Below are positions 40,420 to 50,035 of a DNA stretch of 64,000 bases, in pieces (position 1 is the first letter of the stretch; the number at the start of each line of letters is the position of its first letter). The notes under the pieces were generated by a model. It did not search any database. It was not told the DNA's origin and saw only the letters and a list, made by a program, of their open reading frames with translations. Both the position numbers and the translations under genes were made by a program. This stretch comes from Thermococcus sp. (GTDB taxonomy: Archaea; Methanobacteriota_B; Thermococci; Thermococcales; Thermococcaceae), in NCBI RefSeq assembly GCF_027023865.1, contig NZ_JALVUC010000020.1, positions 22,870 to 86,869 of the forward strand, read 5' to 3'.

Positions 40420-42402
40420 ATGGGTGAGAATGAAGTCCTTACAAAGTTCATCAATCATTTAAAAGAACTCGTTGAACTCGAGCGTAAGGCGGAGATAGAG
40501 GCCATGCGCCAGGAGATGCGGCGCCTTTCTGGAAGGGAGAGGGAAAAGGTGGGGAGGGCCATTCTCAGTCTCAACGGCAAAATCGTTGGCGAGGAGCTTG
40601 GCTACTTCCTGGTCAGATACGGGCGCGAGGGGGAAATAAAGACCGAGATAAGCGTTGGCGACCTGGTCGTAATAAGCAGGCACGATCCTTTGAAGAGCGA
40701 TCTGGTTGGAACGGTCGTTGAGAAGGGGAAGCGCTTCATCACTGTTGCCCTTGAGACCGTCCCCGAGTGGGCGCTCAAGGGAGTTAGGGTTGATCTCTAC
40801 GCCAACGACATAACCTTCAAGCGGTGGCTCGAGAACCTGAGCAACCTGCGCGAGAGTGGGAGGAAGGCCCTGGAGTTCTACCTCGGTCTCCGCGAGCCTG
40901 AGGAAGGCCAGCCCCTCAATTTCAAACCCTTTGATACAGGTCTCAACGCGAGCCAGAGAGGGGCTATATCTAGGGCCCTGGGCAGTCAGGACTTCTTTCT
41001 GATTCACGGTCCCTTTGGAACCGGCAAGACGAGAACCCTGGCAGAGCTGATAATGCAGGAAGTCGAGAGGGGCCATAAGGTTCTGGCTACTGCCGAAAGC
41101 AACGTTGCCGTTGACAACCTCGTGGAGAGGCTTTCAAACTCCGGCCTAAAGGTTGTGAGAATTGGGCATCCAAGCAGGGTATCAAAAAAGCTCCACGAGA
41201 CGACTCTAGCGTACCTCATAACGCAGCACGAACTCTACGGTGAGCTGAGGGAGCTTCGTGTCATCGGCCAGAACCTCAAGGAGAAGAGGGACACATTCAT
41301 TAAACCGGCACCAAAGTACAGGCGGGGTTTAACGGACTTTGAAATACTGGCTCTCTCGAGGAGAAGGAGGGGGACGAGGGGTGTCCCTGCGAAGCTCATC
41401 CGCGAGATGGGTAACTGGATAAAGCTCAACAGACTCGTTCAGAAGGCCTTCGACGATGCTAAGAAGCTTGAAGAGAGGATAGCACGTGAGATAGTAACCA
41501 GTGCCGACGTCGTGCTGACCACGAATTCATCAGCCGGGCTTGAGGTTGTTGATTACACCTCCTACGATGTTGCTGTAATAGACGAGGCGACGCAGGCGAC
41601 GATACCTAGTGTTCTCATATCCATCAACCGCGCTAAACGGTTTATCCTAGCCGGCGACCACAAACAGCTCCCTCCGACGATACTTAGTGAGAAAGCAAAA
41701 GAATTGAGTAAGACACTCTTCGAGGGGCTTATCGGGCGTTATCCAGGCAAGAGTGTCATGCTCACCGTTCAATACAGAATGAACGGGCGCCTCATGGAGT
41801 TTCCGAGCAGGGAGTTCTACGGGGGGGAAGTTGAGGCGGATGAGGGTGTGAGGAGCATTACCCTTGTGGATTTGGGTGTTAACGCCCCACGCTCTGGAAC
41901 CCACTGGGAGAGTATTCTAAATCCAGAGAACGTGCTGGTTTTCGTAAGCATCTCAAAGAGAGCCGATCGCTTCGAGAGGCAGAGACGCGGGAGCAAGAGC
42001 CGTGAAAATCCCCTTGAGGCGAGGCTGGTTAGTGAAGCCGTTGGGAAGCTCTTGGAGATAGGTGTTAAGCCGGAATGGGTTGGTGTTATTACCCCATACG
42101 ATGACCAGCGCGACCTGATAAGCTCGCTCCTGCCAGAGGAGGTTGAGGTGAAGACGGTTGACGGCTACCAGGGCAGGGAGAAAGAGGTGATTGTTCTATC
42201 CTTTGTCCGCTCGAACGAAAAAGGTGAGCTGGGTTTCCTGAAGGATTTGAGACGCCTGAACGTTTCCCTAACGAGGGCGAAGAGGAAGCTTATCCTAATT
42301 GGTGACTCCTCAACGCTGAGCGCCCACCCGACTTATAAACGGCTTGTAGAGTTCGTGCAGGAGAAGGAGACTTTCTTAGAGATGGAAGATGAGGCGGAGT
42401 GA
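40420..42402 (+). CDS. UPF1/IGHMBP2-like superfamily 1 helicase
   Basis: The 660-residue protein has an N-terminal oligonucleotide-binding-like domain (about 50-145), then SF1 motifs. These are Q-like LNASQRGAI, motif [13 protein letters not shown], motif Ia AESNVAVDN, motif [11 protein letters not shown], motif [14 protein letters not shown], motif [17 protein letters not shown] and motif [19 protein letters not shown]. This is the Hcs1/SMUBP-2 pattern of a DNA or RNA helicase. GGAGGAG precedes the ATG. It overlaps or abuts taw3 and is probably co-transcribed with it. Confidence 0.93.
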   Translation: MGENEVLTKFINHLKELVELERKAEIEAMRQEMRRLSGREREKVGRAILSLNGKIVGEELGYFLVRYGREGEIKTEISVGDLVVISRHDPLKSDLVGTVVEKGKRFITVALETVPEWALKGVRVDLYANDITFKRWLENLSNLRESGRKALEFYLGLREPEEGQPLNFKPFDTGLNASQRGAISRALGSQDFFLIHGPFGTGKTRTLAELIMQEVERGHKVLATAESNVAVDNLVERLSNSGLKVVRIGHPSRVSKKLHETTLAYLITQHELYGELRELRVIGQNLKEKRDTFIKPAPKYRRGLTDFEILALSRRRRGTRGVPAKLIREMGNWIKLNRLVQKAFDDAKKLEERIAREIVTSADVVLTTNSSAGLEVVDYTSYDVAVIDEATQATIPSVLISINRAKRFILAGDHKQLPPTILSEKAKELSKTLFEGLIGRYPGKSVMLTVQYRMNGRLMEFPSREFYGGEVEADEGVRSITLVDLGVNAPRSGTHWESILNPENVLVFVSISKRADRFERQRRGSKSRENPLEARLVSEAVGKLLEIGVKPEWVGVITPYDDQRDLISSLLPEEVEVKTVDGYQGREKEVIVLSFVRSNEKGELGFLKDLRRLNVSLTRAKRKLILIGDSSTLSAHPTYKRLVEFVQEKETFLEMEDEAE

Positions 42403-42404
42403 AA

Positions 42405-42992
42405 ATGTTCCTCTACACCGAGAACTTTGAAGGGCAGAAGGAAAGGGCAATGGAAGGCCTCAAGCAGGCCTTGGCAGAGGATAAAGTGGATCACGACATA
42501 ATACCCCTGCTTGAGAGGCTTAACGCCCTTGACGACTACTTCACAACTTCCTCCTGTTCCGGCAGGATTTCGGTTATGGAGATGCCCTACTTCGGCGACA
42601 AGGTTAACTCCGTCTGGCTCGGAAAGTGGCACCGTGAGGTCACCGTTGAGGAGGTTTTTGAGGCCATCGGGAAGCATAGATCCGGACAGCTCTGGTTCCT
42701 TGTGAGAAGCCCTATCCTCCACGTGGCCGCGAGGACTATGGATGATGCAGTAAAACTGCTCAACTTCGCGATAGGCCTCGGGTTCAAGTACAGCAACATA
42801 AAGAGCGTCAGCCACAGGAAGCTCCTCGTCGAGATACGCTCCACCGAGAGGATGGACGTCCCGCTTGGCGAGGATGGGGAGCTCTGGGTGAGCGAGGAGT
42901 ATATCGGAAGAATCGTAAACCTTGCAAACGCCCAGGTGAGGCGCTTCAAGGGCAAGCTGAAGAGACTGGAAGAGGAAATAGAAAAGCTCTGA
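42405..42992 (+). CDS. taw3: tRNA(Phe) wyosine-derivative N4-methyltransferase Taw3
   Basis: Taw3/TYW3 methylates the N4 atom of the tricyclic base at position 37 of tRNA(Phe). The 195-residue protein shows the family signatures: LNALDDYFTTSSCSGRIS near residue 45, then WFLVRSPILHVAARTMDDAVKLLNFAIGLGFKYS, and SHRKLLVEIRSTERMDVPLG. The ATG at 42405 follows GGAGTGAAA; a GTG at 42399 is an alternative. It starts right after the helicase stop. Confidence 0.93.
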   Translation: MFLYTENFEGQKERAMEGLKQALAEDKVDHDIIPLLERLNALDDYFTTSSCSGRISVMEMPYFGDKVNSVWLGKWHREVTVEEVFEAIGKHRSGQLWFLVRSPILHVAARTMDDAVKLLNFAIGLGFKYSNIKSVSHRKLLVEIRSTERMDVPLGEDGELWVSEEYIGRIVNLANAQVRRFKGKLKRLEEEIEKL

Positions 42993-42999
42993 AATAAAG

Positions 43000-44067
43000 T
43001 CAAACCTCCAGCGGGAACTTCACGTAGTCCAAAACGCTCCCGTAGCTCCTCTTTATCTCAACGTGCTCGACCAGGTCTCCGAACTCCCCGCCGGCAAGGC
43101 CATCTGCTATTATCGCGCTCCCCTGGGCTGCCTCCTTTGCCATGCCCTCGAGGCCCCTCTGTCTAACTACTGGAAGGCCAAAGCGCTCCTCGAAGAGATC
43201 CTCAACGTCCTTTCTCAGCTTGTCTATGCGCATGAGCCTTCCTGAGAGGATTATCTCCCTTGCACCCCTAACGACGGCGAGTTCGCTCGCAACGGCCTTT
43301 AAGAAGCCTTCCTTCATGGCATCCCAGGCTCTGGTGAAGGGTTCTTCGTCGAGCCTCCCCGCGAACTCCTCCGGCGGGAGAATCTCGTTGGCCGCTATAA
43401 CCGTCGCACCGCCCCAGAAGAGGTGCCACTTCTTGACGCTTCCGAGGAGGTAGGCAACCTCGCCGTCGAGGGCACCACTATTCACGTAAGCAGGACCAGG
43501 GAAGGTTGTTCCTCCTATTCCATCTATTATCTTGCCACTCTCAACTGCCCCTGCATAGTTGTAGCCGAAGCCCACCTCCAGGAGGACGAAGGAGACACCG
43601 CTGTAGTCAATTCCGAGCCTTTTGGCCTGGTCGTAGATTCCGAGGACTGTTATGGCCATCTTGTCCGCGGTGCCCATGTCGATCCTGTTGTACTTCCTCC
43701 ACTTGGGGACGGTGGGGAGGTGGATAACGCCAGGTATGAACCAAACGTTCATCCCTTTCTCCGCCATCTTGGATACCATCTTCTGGAGGCCGATGAGAAC
43801 GGGTATCTCCTTTAGCTCGTCCTCCCTGACGAGGGTCATTTCGAACTTGTCCCGCTCAGTCAGCTCGCTTATGTGCTTCAGCGGGACGCCGTAGCCGGAC
43901 GGGCCGATTATAAGTTCGGCGTTGAAGTCCTCTATCACCTTAACTATTCTCTCCGGCTCCTCTGCCACGACCTCACTCGGAAAGGTCAGGTCGAGCTTTA
44001 TCCTTCCGTCTTTAAGGCCCATTACATCGAAGCTCTTCGTTCCTGGGTCCACTCCTATGACCCTCAT
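43000..44067 (-). CDS. DUF1464 family ASKHA kinase-like protein
   Basis: The 355-residue protein has an actin/hexokinase-like (ASKHA) fold. The N-terminal phosphate loop is VIGVDPGTKSFDVMGL. A second acidic strand is VSFVLLEVGFGYNYAGAV, with GGTTFPGP nearby. The adenosine motif is REIILSGRLMRID, with GSAIIADGLAGG near the C-terminus. The family has been described as a predicted butyrate kinase, but I know no direct assay for this protein. The ATG at 44067 follows GGTGGGC. A TATA-like TTTTATATTCC lies near 44098-44108. It converges with taw3, 7 bases apart. Confidence 0.88.
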   Translation of the reverse strand: MRVIGVDPGTKSFDVMGLKDGRIKLDLTFPSEVVAEEPERIVKVIEDFNAELIIGPSGYGVPLKHISELTERDKFEMTLVREDELKEIPVLIGLQKMVSKMAEKGMNVWFIPGVIHLPTVPKWRKYNRIDMGTADKMAITVLGIYDQAKRLGIDYSGVSFVLLEVGFGYNYAGAVESGKIIDGIGGTTFPGPAYVNSGALDGEVAYLLGSVKKWHLFWGGATVIAANEILPPEEFAGRLDEEPFTRAWDAMKEGFLKAVASELAVVRGAREIILSGRLMRIDKLRKDVEDLFEERFGLPVVRQRGLEGMAKEAAQGSAIIADGLAGGEFGDLVEHVEIKRSYGSVLDYVKFPLEV

Positions 44068-44265
44068 CCTGCCCACCGGAGAATAGGGGACTGGGTGGAA
44101 TATAAAAGTTACTTTTTTCTCTTGAAAGCCTCGCCCTTAGCTGGGAGGAGGCCAGTTGGGTAGAATGGGAACACAGAAACACCAGTTGGAACGCCTCAAA
44201 TGGCCAATCAAAGCCATGGGGTACTGAGGTTGTAAATAGAATTGGAGAAAAGAATTCAAAGACCT

Positions 44266-45906
44266 TCAGTCGAGGTCGCTTCCGAAGTTCTCGTTTCCTC
44301 CGCTCTCGTTGCCCTTGTCCTTGTCGAGCTTGCTCGCCGCTATGACGTCGTCGATGCGGAGGATCATTATTGCCGCCTCACTCGCGCTCTTGATGGCCTG
44401 CTTCGTAACCCTTACCGGAGCGATGACACCGCGCTCCATCATGTCTGCCGGCTCGCCCTCGAAGACGTCAACGCCGATCGTTGATCCTCTCTCCTTGTGC
44501 GCCGCTATGACTTTGACAAGGGTCTCGATCGGGTCGAGGCCGGCATTCTCTGCCAGGGTCCTCGGGATGACCTTCAGGGCCTCGGCGAAGTTCTCTATCG
44601 CGAGGGCCTCCTTGCCGCCAACCTCCTTGGCGTACTCATCAAGCTTAATGCTAAGCTCAATCTCAGGAGCACCGCCAGCTGCCACGATCCTCCCGTCCTC
44701 GACAATGTCCTTGACGACCTTGACGGCGTCCTCAAGGGCGCGCTCGACCTCGTCGACGACGTGCTCGGTGCCGCCACGGATGAGTATGGTGACTGCCTTC
44801 GGGTTCCTGCAGCCCTCAACGAAGATCATGTTCTCGCCGGCGACCTTCCTCTGCTCGACAAGCTTGGCCTCACCGAGGTCATCACTGGTGAGGTCGCGGA
44901 TGTTGGTGACGATCTTTGCTCCAGTGGCCTTGGCGAGCTTCTCCATGTCGCTCTTCTTGACGCGCCTGACGGCGAGGATGCCCTTCTTAGCGAGGTAGTG
45001 CTGTGCGAGGTCGTCGATGCCCTTCTGGACGAAGACGACGTTCGCTCCAACCTCCTTGATCTTGTCGACCATCTCGCGGAGCATCTTCTCCTCCTGCTCG
45101 AGGAAGGCCTGGAGCTGGTCCGGGCTGGTGATCCTGATCTCGGCGTCGGTCTCAGTCTCTTTGACTTCCAGAGCCTCGTTGATGAGGGCAATCTTGGCGC
45201 CCTCGACCCTCTTTGGCATGCCAGGGTGGACGACCTCCTTGTCGATGACAACACCGCGGATGAGCTGGGTGTCGCTGACGGCACCGCCCTCCTTCTTCTC
45301 GAACTTGATGTTGTCGAGGTCCACTTTATAGCCATCGCCGATCTTCTCGGCCACCTGCCTAACCGCCTCAACGGCTATTCCAGCAAGGTACTCGCGCTCC
45401 TCCTCTGCGGCCTTTCCAGTGATGGCGGTGACAGCGGCCTTCTTGAGGACCTCAACGTCGTCAACGTTAACCTTCTTGGCCATCTGGTCGAGTATTTCTT
45501 GGGTTTTTTCGGCGGCCATGGTGTAACCCTTGACGATGATGCTCGGGTGAATGTTCTGGTCGAGTAACTCCTCAGCCTTCCTCAAAAGCTCGCCAGCGAT
45601 AACAACCGCAGTAGTAGTACCATCACCAGCCTCCTTATCCTGAGTCTTAGCAACCTCAACCATCATCTTAGCAGCAGGGTGCTGGATGTCCATCTCGTCG
45701 AGGATGGTGGCGCCGTCGTTTGTGATGACTATGTCTCCAAGGCTGTCGACGAGCATTTTGTCCATTCCCTTTGGTCCGAGGGTGGTCCTCACGGTCTCGG
45801 CTATTATCCTGGCTGCGAGAATGTTCAGCCTCTGGGCGTCCTTTCCAACGTACCTCTGAGTCCCCTCAGGCAGAATAACAACAGGCTGGCCTGTAAGCTG
45901 AGCCAT
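44266..45906 (-). CDS. Thermosome (group II chaperonin) subunit
   Basis: The 546-residue protein forms the double-ring ATP-driven folding machine of archaea. Typical motifs are [40 protein letters not shown] and a C-terminal [23 protein letters not shown]. The tail is Gly/Asn/Glu-rich ([14 protein letters not shown]) in place of GGM repeats. Thermococcales usually have two subunits, one cold-induced and one heat-induced; which this is cannot be decided by sequence alone. A strong TATA box (AATTTATAAATA, about 45990-46001, minus) and GGGGGTGATAGGAG precede the ATG. Confidence 0.97.
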   Translation of the reverse strand: MAQLTGQPVVILPEGTQRYVGKDAQRLNILAARIIAETVRTTLGPKGMDKMLVDSLGDIVITNDGATILDEMDIQHPAAKMMVEVAKTQDKEAGDGTTTAVVIAGELLRKAEELLDQNIHPSIIVKGYTMAAEKTQEILDQMAKKVNVDDVEVLKKAAVTAITGKAAEEEREYLAGIAVEAVRQVAEKIGDGYKVDLDNIKFEKKEGGAVSDTQLIRGVVIDKEVVHPGMPKRVEGAKIALINEALEVKETETDAEIRITSPDQLQAFLEQEEKMLREMVDKIKEVGANVVFVQKGIDDLAQHYLAKKGILAVRRVKKSDMEKLAKATGAKIVTNIRDLTSDDLGEAKLVEQRKVAGENMIFVEGCRNPKAVTILIRGGTEHVVDEVERALEDAVKVVKDIVEDGRIVAAGGAPEIELSIKLDEYAKEVGGKEALAIENFAEALKVIPRTLAENAGLDPIETLVKVIAAHKERGSTIGVDVFEGEPADMMERGVIAPVRVTKQAIKSASEAAIMILRIDDVIAASKLDKDKGNESGGNENFGSDLD

Positions 45907-46053
45907 CTCCTATCACCCCCTTTCGTTTTCTTTTTTAGGGGTGGAATGGTTTTAGTTATAATTGCTTCCGCTTTATCATTCCTTTGGTTTATTTATAAAT
46001 TTTTCGGTCTTTCAATCCCGGCATATGCGCAGCATATGAGGCTTTATTGTTCA

Positions 46054-46899
46054 TCACCTTAGGGTGGAGTATGGATAGAGACTTGGAGCGGCAAGCAAAA
46101 GAAGCTCAAAAATCTTATAACCTTCAATTATATTTTTGGCTGTATACTGGACGGTTTTTCCATCCAAGCGCTCCACAAAGGGCAGTAGTTCTGCAACGTC
46201 GGCCATTTCACTACCCAAGAATCTGAGGGTAAATTCCACGGGGCCCTCAATTGTCAATGGTTTTAATTCTCCATCTTTAAATTTTCTGACAGTTCTGGAA
46301 ACTGCAGACTCCAAGTTTTCTCTTATCTTTTTCATGCTCGGACTTATGGCGGAGAAGCGTGAGAGGGATCGCTTGAACACGACTCTTTCTGCCCAAGGAG
46401 TGAACTTCTTAACATCTTCCTCTAGCAGTTTCGCATCTCCAGCTACCAACCCCATGGGAATTCCATAGTACCCAAGGGCGTACGCATTTAGGAGGAACTC
46501 ACTCACGGGGATGCCGTTTATCCTGAGCTCATCCACAGAGGAACTGCTGTAGGTGTGGTCAAAAGTTGCCCTTCCTGTTCCTGCTTTTGCATGATAACCA
46601 ATGAATACGGCAATGTTGCACTTTTCTGCCTCGCTTATCATGCTTAGAGGTCTTGGGAATCCTCTAACGAGGCTTGCATACTCTGGAAGTTTGTCTGGAA
46701 GTATGTTGACCATCGGGCCGTGGCTGTCGGCTATTATAACCTCCTCAAAGCCTTTGTTGTGCAAAAATTCAGCTACTGAAAATGTTATATCTGTAGCAAT
46801 CTTCCTTGCCTCTTGGTATAGGGCACCTTTAACAAAAAGATGCTCCCCGCTGACGATAAATGGGAGACCCTCCAAGTCTACAGAGACGAATGCCTTCAT
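46054..46899 (-). CDS. M55 family D-aminopeptidase-like protein (DppA-like)
   Basis: The 281-residue protein matches the zinc-dependent DppA family: MKAFVSVDLEGLPF (Asp8 and Glu10 as metal ligands), ADSHGPMVNI, GYHAKAGTG and a central SVDELRINGIPVSEFLLNAYALGYYGIP. DppA of Bacillus cleaves D-Ala peptides; archaeal substrates are unknown. The ATG at 46899 follows GGGTGATATTA. It is a single-gene unit between the thermosome and nrdG. The 210 bases upstream hold no gene that I can see. Confidence 0.9.
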   Translation of the reverse strand: MKAFVSVDLEGLPFIVSGEHLFVKGALYQEARKIATDITFSVAEFLHNKGFEEVIIADSHGPMVNILPDKLPEYASLVRGFPRPLSMISEAEKCNIAVFIGYHAKAGTGRATFDHTYSSSSVDELRINGIPVSEFLLNAYALGYYGIPMGLVAGDAKLLEEDVKKFTPWAERVVFKRSLSRFSAISPSMKKIRENLESAVSRTVRKFKDGELKPLTIEGPVEFTLRFLGSEMADVAELLPFVERLDGKTVQYTAKNIIEGYKIFELLLLAAPSLYPYSTLR

Positions 46900-46924
46900 T
46901 AATATCACCCTTTGCAGATAATTA

Positions 46925-47118
46925 CAATCAGCTATAAATCTCTTTAGGTGAATTTCTGCTAATTTACATGGATAATGCTAATATATCAGATTTTTAATCA
47001 GAATGGGAATATACAAGGTATTCTGAAACGGTTTGTCCAGAGCAACCACCTTTTTTATGCGGTGATACTTAATGGGTTTTAGTTGTAGTGTATCATTAAA
47101 AAGTCCCAATGATGTAGT
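46925..47118. other. Intergenic region without a visible gene
   Basis: The sequence is AT-rich and lies between the DppA-like gene and nrdG. It contains the promoter of the former (TTTATAG near 46935, minus). I see no guide RNA, repeat or open frame of substance. Confidence 0.4.
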
Positions 47119-47847
47119 TCAGAGACCATCACCTGAGAAGTTGTTAACGTACACTTCAACACCAAGCTCCTCTAGCTTTTTCTTCAGTCTCCCCATCTCT
47201 TCTCTTCTTGGCCAGCAGTGTTCTGAGCACCATGTTTCATCGCGAGGATTCGTCAGGGGTTTCCCTACAAGGGGATTAAGGATAATGTAGAAGTCCGTTT
47301 TGAGCATTTTCAGCCCTTCTTCGATCCACGGCCACTGGTTAAATCCTCTTGCTACTGGGATTCTGAGCTCAAGAGGAATGGTGTAGTCTGAGACTGTTTT
47401 CAGGCCGTCGAGGAACAGTTTCCACAGCCCTTGTGATGTTGTCTCTGGAAGGCCGTAGAGTTCAACCGGAGGAGCCTTGAGGTCGGTAGCAATGTGTTCA
47501 ACGAGGCCTGCGTTTAGAAGTTTTTTCAGTGGGTCGATGAGAGTTAAGTTAGTGTTCAAGCTCACTGGAACGTCGAGGAGCTTAACTTCTGCCAATAGTG
47601 AACTTAGCTCCTGCCACTGTACTAGCGGTTCCCCGCCGGTGACGTGGAGATAGTCAATTAGGAAAGCATTCGATTCAAGCTCTTCAAGCAGGGCATTTCT
47701 GTCGAGGGGGAAACAGTCTTTCCCCTCTGCGATGTGCCAGTTGTGACAGAAGGGGCATTTCAGGTTGCACCCGCAGAGCCAGAGGGTGAAGGTGACCTTT
47801 CCATGGATGTCAATCATGCTAACTGTCTTCCAGCCGCTCGTGAGCAT
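47119..47847 (-). CDS. nrdG: Anaerobic ribonucleotide reductase activating protein
   Basis: This 242-residue radical SAM enzyme installs the glycyl radical on NrdD. The cluster motif is CGCNLKCPFCHNW, followed by a YLHVTGGEPLVQW strand. The length is that of archaeal NrdG-like activases. GGGTGATCCA precedes the ATG. It follows nrdD by 25 bases, so nrdD-nrdG is an operon driven from the nrdD promoter. Confidence 0.94.
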   Translation of the reverse strand: MLTSGWKTVSMIDIHGKVTFTLWLCGCNLKCPFCHNWHIAEGKDCFPLDRNALLEELESNAFLIDYLHVTGGEPLVQWQELSSLLAEVKLLDVPVSLNTNLTLIDPLKKLLNAGLVEHIATDLKAPPVELYGLPETTSQGLWKLFLDGLKTVSDYTIPLELRIPVARGFNQWPWIEEGLKMLKTDFYIILNPLVGKPLTNPRDETWCSEHCWPRREEMGRLKKKLEELGVEVYVNNFSGDGL

Positions 47848-47872
47848 TGGATCACCCCCCTGAAAAGGGAAA

Positions 47873-49717
47873 TCAGGAGGAGTAGTGTCTCCTCGTCCAG
47901 AACTCCTTCTTCCTAAAGGGGTTCCAATTTTTGAGTGGGCGGTAGTAGCCGATTATTCTGCTCCATATCTCGACGTTCTCGCTTCCGCAGCGTGGGCAGT
48001 GGGTGTATAATCCTGTCGTTGAGTAGCCGCAGTCGTTGCAGACGGTTATTGCTGGAGTGTAACTCCAGTAGACGAGGTCAGTTTTCATGAGTCTCTTCGT
48101 GAGTTTTGCTAGGGCTTCTGGATCCGGTTCTTCTCCAAGGAATATGTGCATCATGACCCCACCGGTGAAGCTTCTCTGAACCTTTTCTTCAACCGTTATC
48201 CTGTCACCCAGTTCCAGAGAACCGTAGTATGGGGCTATGCTGGTGGAATAAATTGGGTTCTCTGGGTCTTCGAGATATTTCTCCAGTTCTGGAAAGTCTT
48301 TGATGTCTTTGATGGCGAGTTTTGCAGCTGCGCTTTCACCTGGCACTTCCTCAACGTTCCATGGTGTTCCGGTTTCACGCATCCATTCTCTGGCCTTTGC
48401 TGTTGCAAATTCTACCATCTTTTTCATGAGTCTCGCGGCTTTAAGCCACTTCTCCCTCGCGCCCTCCTCCCAGAGGTTCGGTTCGTTGAGGTATATGGCA
48501 GCCGCTTCGGGAAGACCAAGGATCCCGATGGTGTTAAAGTGGCTTGATGGGAACTCCTTGATGTATAAGTGGATCATCTGATACATCTGGTGGTAGTTCG
48601 TTATCAGCCCCACATAGCGCTCGCGGAACCAGTCGGTCGTTGCTTTAACCATGTTGAGAACCCTTCCGTATTCTTCCCAGAACTTATCGTCGTCTCCCTT
48701 CGCTTTGAGCGCGAGCCTCGGCAGATTCACTGTGGTCACGTTCACAGAGCCAGTAACGTCGGGCATTGCCCAGAGACCGCCGAAACGCTGGCGTTCAAGT
48801 TTTTCTATGGCTTCTTCCTCAACGTTATTCTTGGAGACATCGAATGCGAAGGCCATTTCGTTTTTGTCGATGGCGATTCTGCAGCACATGGCGAAGCTTG
48901 CGTCCGGGTCTACAACGTTTGTGTTGAGCCAGTAGAAGCTTCCGCGCTTTGCTGCCGTTGTGAAGACTGTCTCAAATACCTCGGGGTCGTCCCAGAGCAT
49001 GTCTGCTGTGGTCATGAGGGTTGGAATCGGAAAAGTGAATGGTTGTTCTTTTGCATCTCCCTCGCGGAGGACTTCGGTTAGGGCTATGAAGAACTCCTTG
49101 GCTTCCCTCTCATACTCACCGAGAGGTTCGAGCTTTTTGCCATCGTAAATTGCATAATCCCCTTCAAGCATCTTCTTCGGGGCGTCGAGGGTTACGGTGA
49201 AGTTGGTAAAAGGCGTCTGCATTCCGACTCTGCTTGGGTAGTTGAGGTTGTAAACGAGCCTTTGGATTTGCTGCCTGATTTTACGCCTGTCCAGACCTTC
49301 TTTTCTGATGAACGGCCCGGCGTACCACTCAACGGAGCTTAGCGCCTGGGCGCCGCTGAAGTAGTGCTGCATGGTTATAAGGTAGTTTGCTATGTGGTCA
49401 ACGTAGGTGTCGAAGTGTCTGGCTGGCCTTGATATTATCGTCGGTGTTTGGAGGCCCTTTTCGAGCAGGCGTGCGGTACTGTGGCCCGTGCAGTAGGGGA
49501 TGTAAAGGCTGTAAGGGAGTTTGTGGATGTATATATCGGCAGATAAGTGGGAGTTCTTACCCCTCTCTGGAATCAGCGAGAGGTATTTCCTCAGTGCTTC
49601 CTCCATTACATAGGCAAAGAAACCCGTCGGGCCGGGGTAGCGGTTCGCGTTTTCGAGTACGTCAAGACTGCTCCAGTTCGCGTACTCCTGGATGATATCT
49701 TTCTCTGCTGTCTCCAT
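47873..49717 (-). CDS. nrdD: Anaerobic (class III) ribonucleoside-triphosphate reductase
   Basis: The 614-residue enzyme reduces ribonucleotides to deoxyribonucleotides using a glycyl radical. The C-terminal zinc site is CNDCGYSTTGLYTHCPRCG. The radical loop is IWSRIIGYYRP, with Gly as the radical site. Substrate-pocket sequences include the LNYPSRVGMQTPFTNFT region. No intein is present. The ATG at 49717 follows AGGTGGTTAAG; a GTG at 49726 overlaps that site. The ribosome site is partly within a perfect 10-bp inverted repeat (49725-49745), suggesting translational or transcriptional control. Confidence 0.95.
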   Translation of the reverse strand: METAEKDIIQEYANWSSLDVLENANRYPGPTGFFAYVMEEALRKYLSLIPERGKNSHLSADIYIHKLPYSLYIPYCTGHSTARLLEKGLQTPTIISRPARHFDTYVDHIANYLITMQHYFSGAQALSSVEWYAGPFIRKEGLDRRKIRQQIQRLVYNLNYPSRVGMQTPFTNFTVTLDAPKKMLEGDYAIYDGKKLEPLGEYEREAKEFFIALTEVLREGDAKEQPFTFPIPTLMTTADMLWDDPEVFETVFTTAAKRGSFYWLNTNVVDPDASFAMCCRIAIDKNEMAFAFDVSKNNVEEEAIEKLERQRFGGLWAMPDVTGSVNVTTVNLPRLALKAKGDDDKFWEEYGRVLNMVKATTDWFRERYVGLITNYHQMYQMIHLYIKEFPSSHFNTIGILGLPEAAAIYLNEPNLWEEGAREKWLKAARLMKKMVEFATAKAREWMRETGTPWNVEEVPGESAAAKLAIKDIKDFPELEKYLEDPENPIYSTSIAPYYGSLELGDRITVEEKVQRSFTGGVMMHIFLGEEPDPEALAKLTKRLMKTDLVYWSYTPAITVCNDCGYSTTGLYTHCPRCGSENVEIWSRIIGYYRPLKNWNPFRKKEFWTRRHYSS

Positions 49718-49724
49718 CTTAACC

Positions 49725-49745
49725 ACCTGGATAATTTATCCAGGT
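49725..49745. promoter_or_regulatory. Perfect inverted repeat in the nrdD leader
   Basis: ACCTGGATAA and TTATCCAGGT are separated by one base (49725-49745), ending in the AGGT of the nrdD ribosome site. A TATA-like GGCTTATATTCC lies at about 49768-49779 on the minus strand, so the repeat is in the 5' leader or at the transcription start. It could be a repressor operator or an RNA hairpin that hides the ribosome site. Confidence 0.65.
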
Positions 49746-50035
49746 CTTGGAATCGGGACAGGGAATATAAGCCTTCACTTTGAATATCTGGGCAGAATGT
49801 CCAATTTATTGGAAAATTAACCCAAAGACACCAAACATTTCTCAAGATTGTGGAGAGTTCGACAATCAAAATGACGATGAAAAGAGAAAGTTTATATAAA
49901 GCACGACAATGGACTGTCAAAACGTCAGAACTAAACTGAAAACTCTGATAGGTCTTTGAACCCGCTCCTGTTTTTAAGGCCCGAGTAGGCCATACCTTTT
50001 TAACCCGTCACACTGACCGAAGGCCGGTGATTAGA
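49746..50035. other. Intergenic region with promoters, including an apparently orphan one
   Basis: The region separates nrdD (minus) and the TPR gene (plus). The nrdD TATA element is near 49773. CTTTTTAACC (about 49995-50004) fits the TPR gene. A strong TATA box, AGTTTATATAAAGC (about 49889-49902), faces right with no gene directly downstream. It would start a transcript near 49920 that could be a small RNA ending in the T tract near 49970. I see no box C/D motif in it. Confidence 0.4.

Noticed and set aside
44140..44265. Two copies of CCAGTTGG and a possible structured RNA near the end of the thermosome gene
   Set aside because: The repeats are only 8 bases, with no box elements, promoter or clear fold. 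No gene is supported.
44497..45567. Open frame of 356 codons on the plus strand
   Set aside because: Antisense to the thermosome gene. Long antisense frames are expected from the codon bias of this GC-rich gene.
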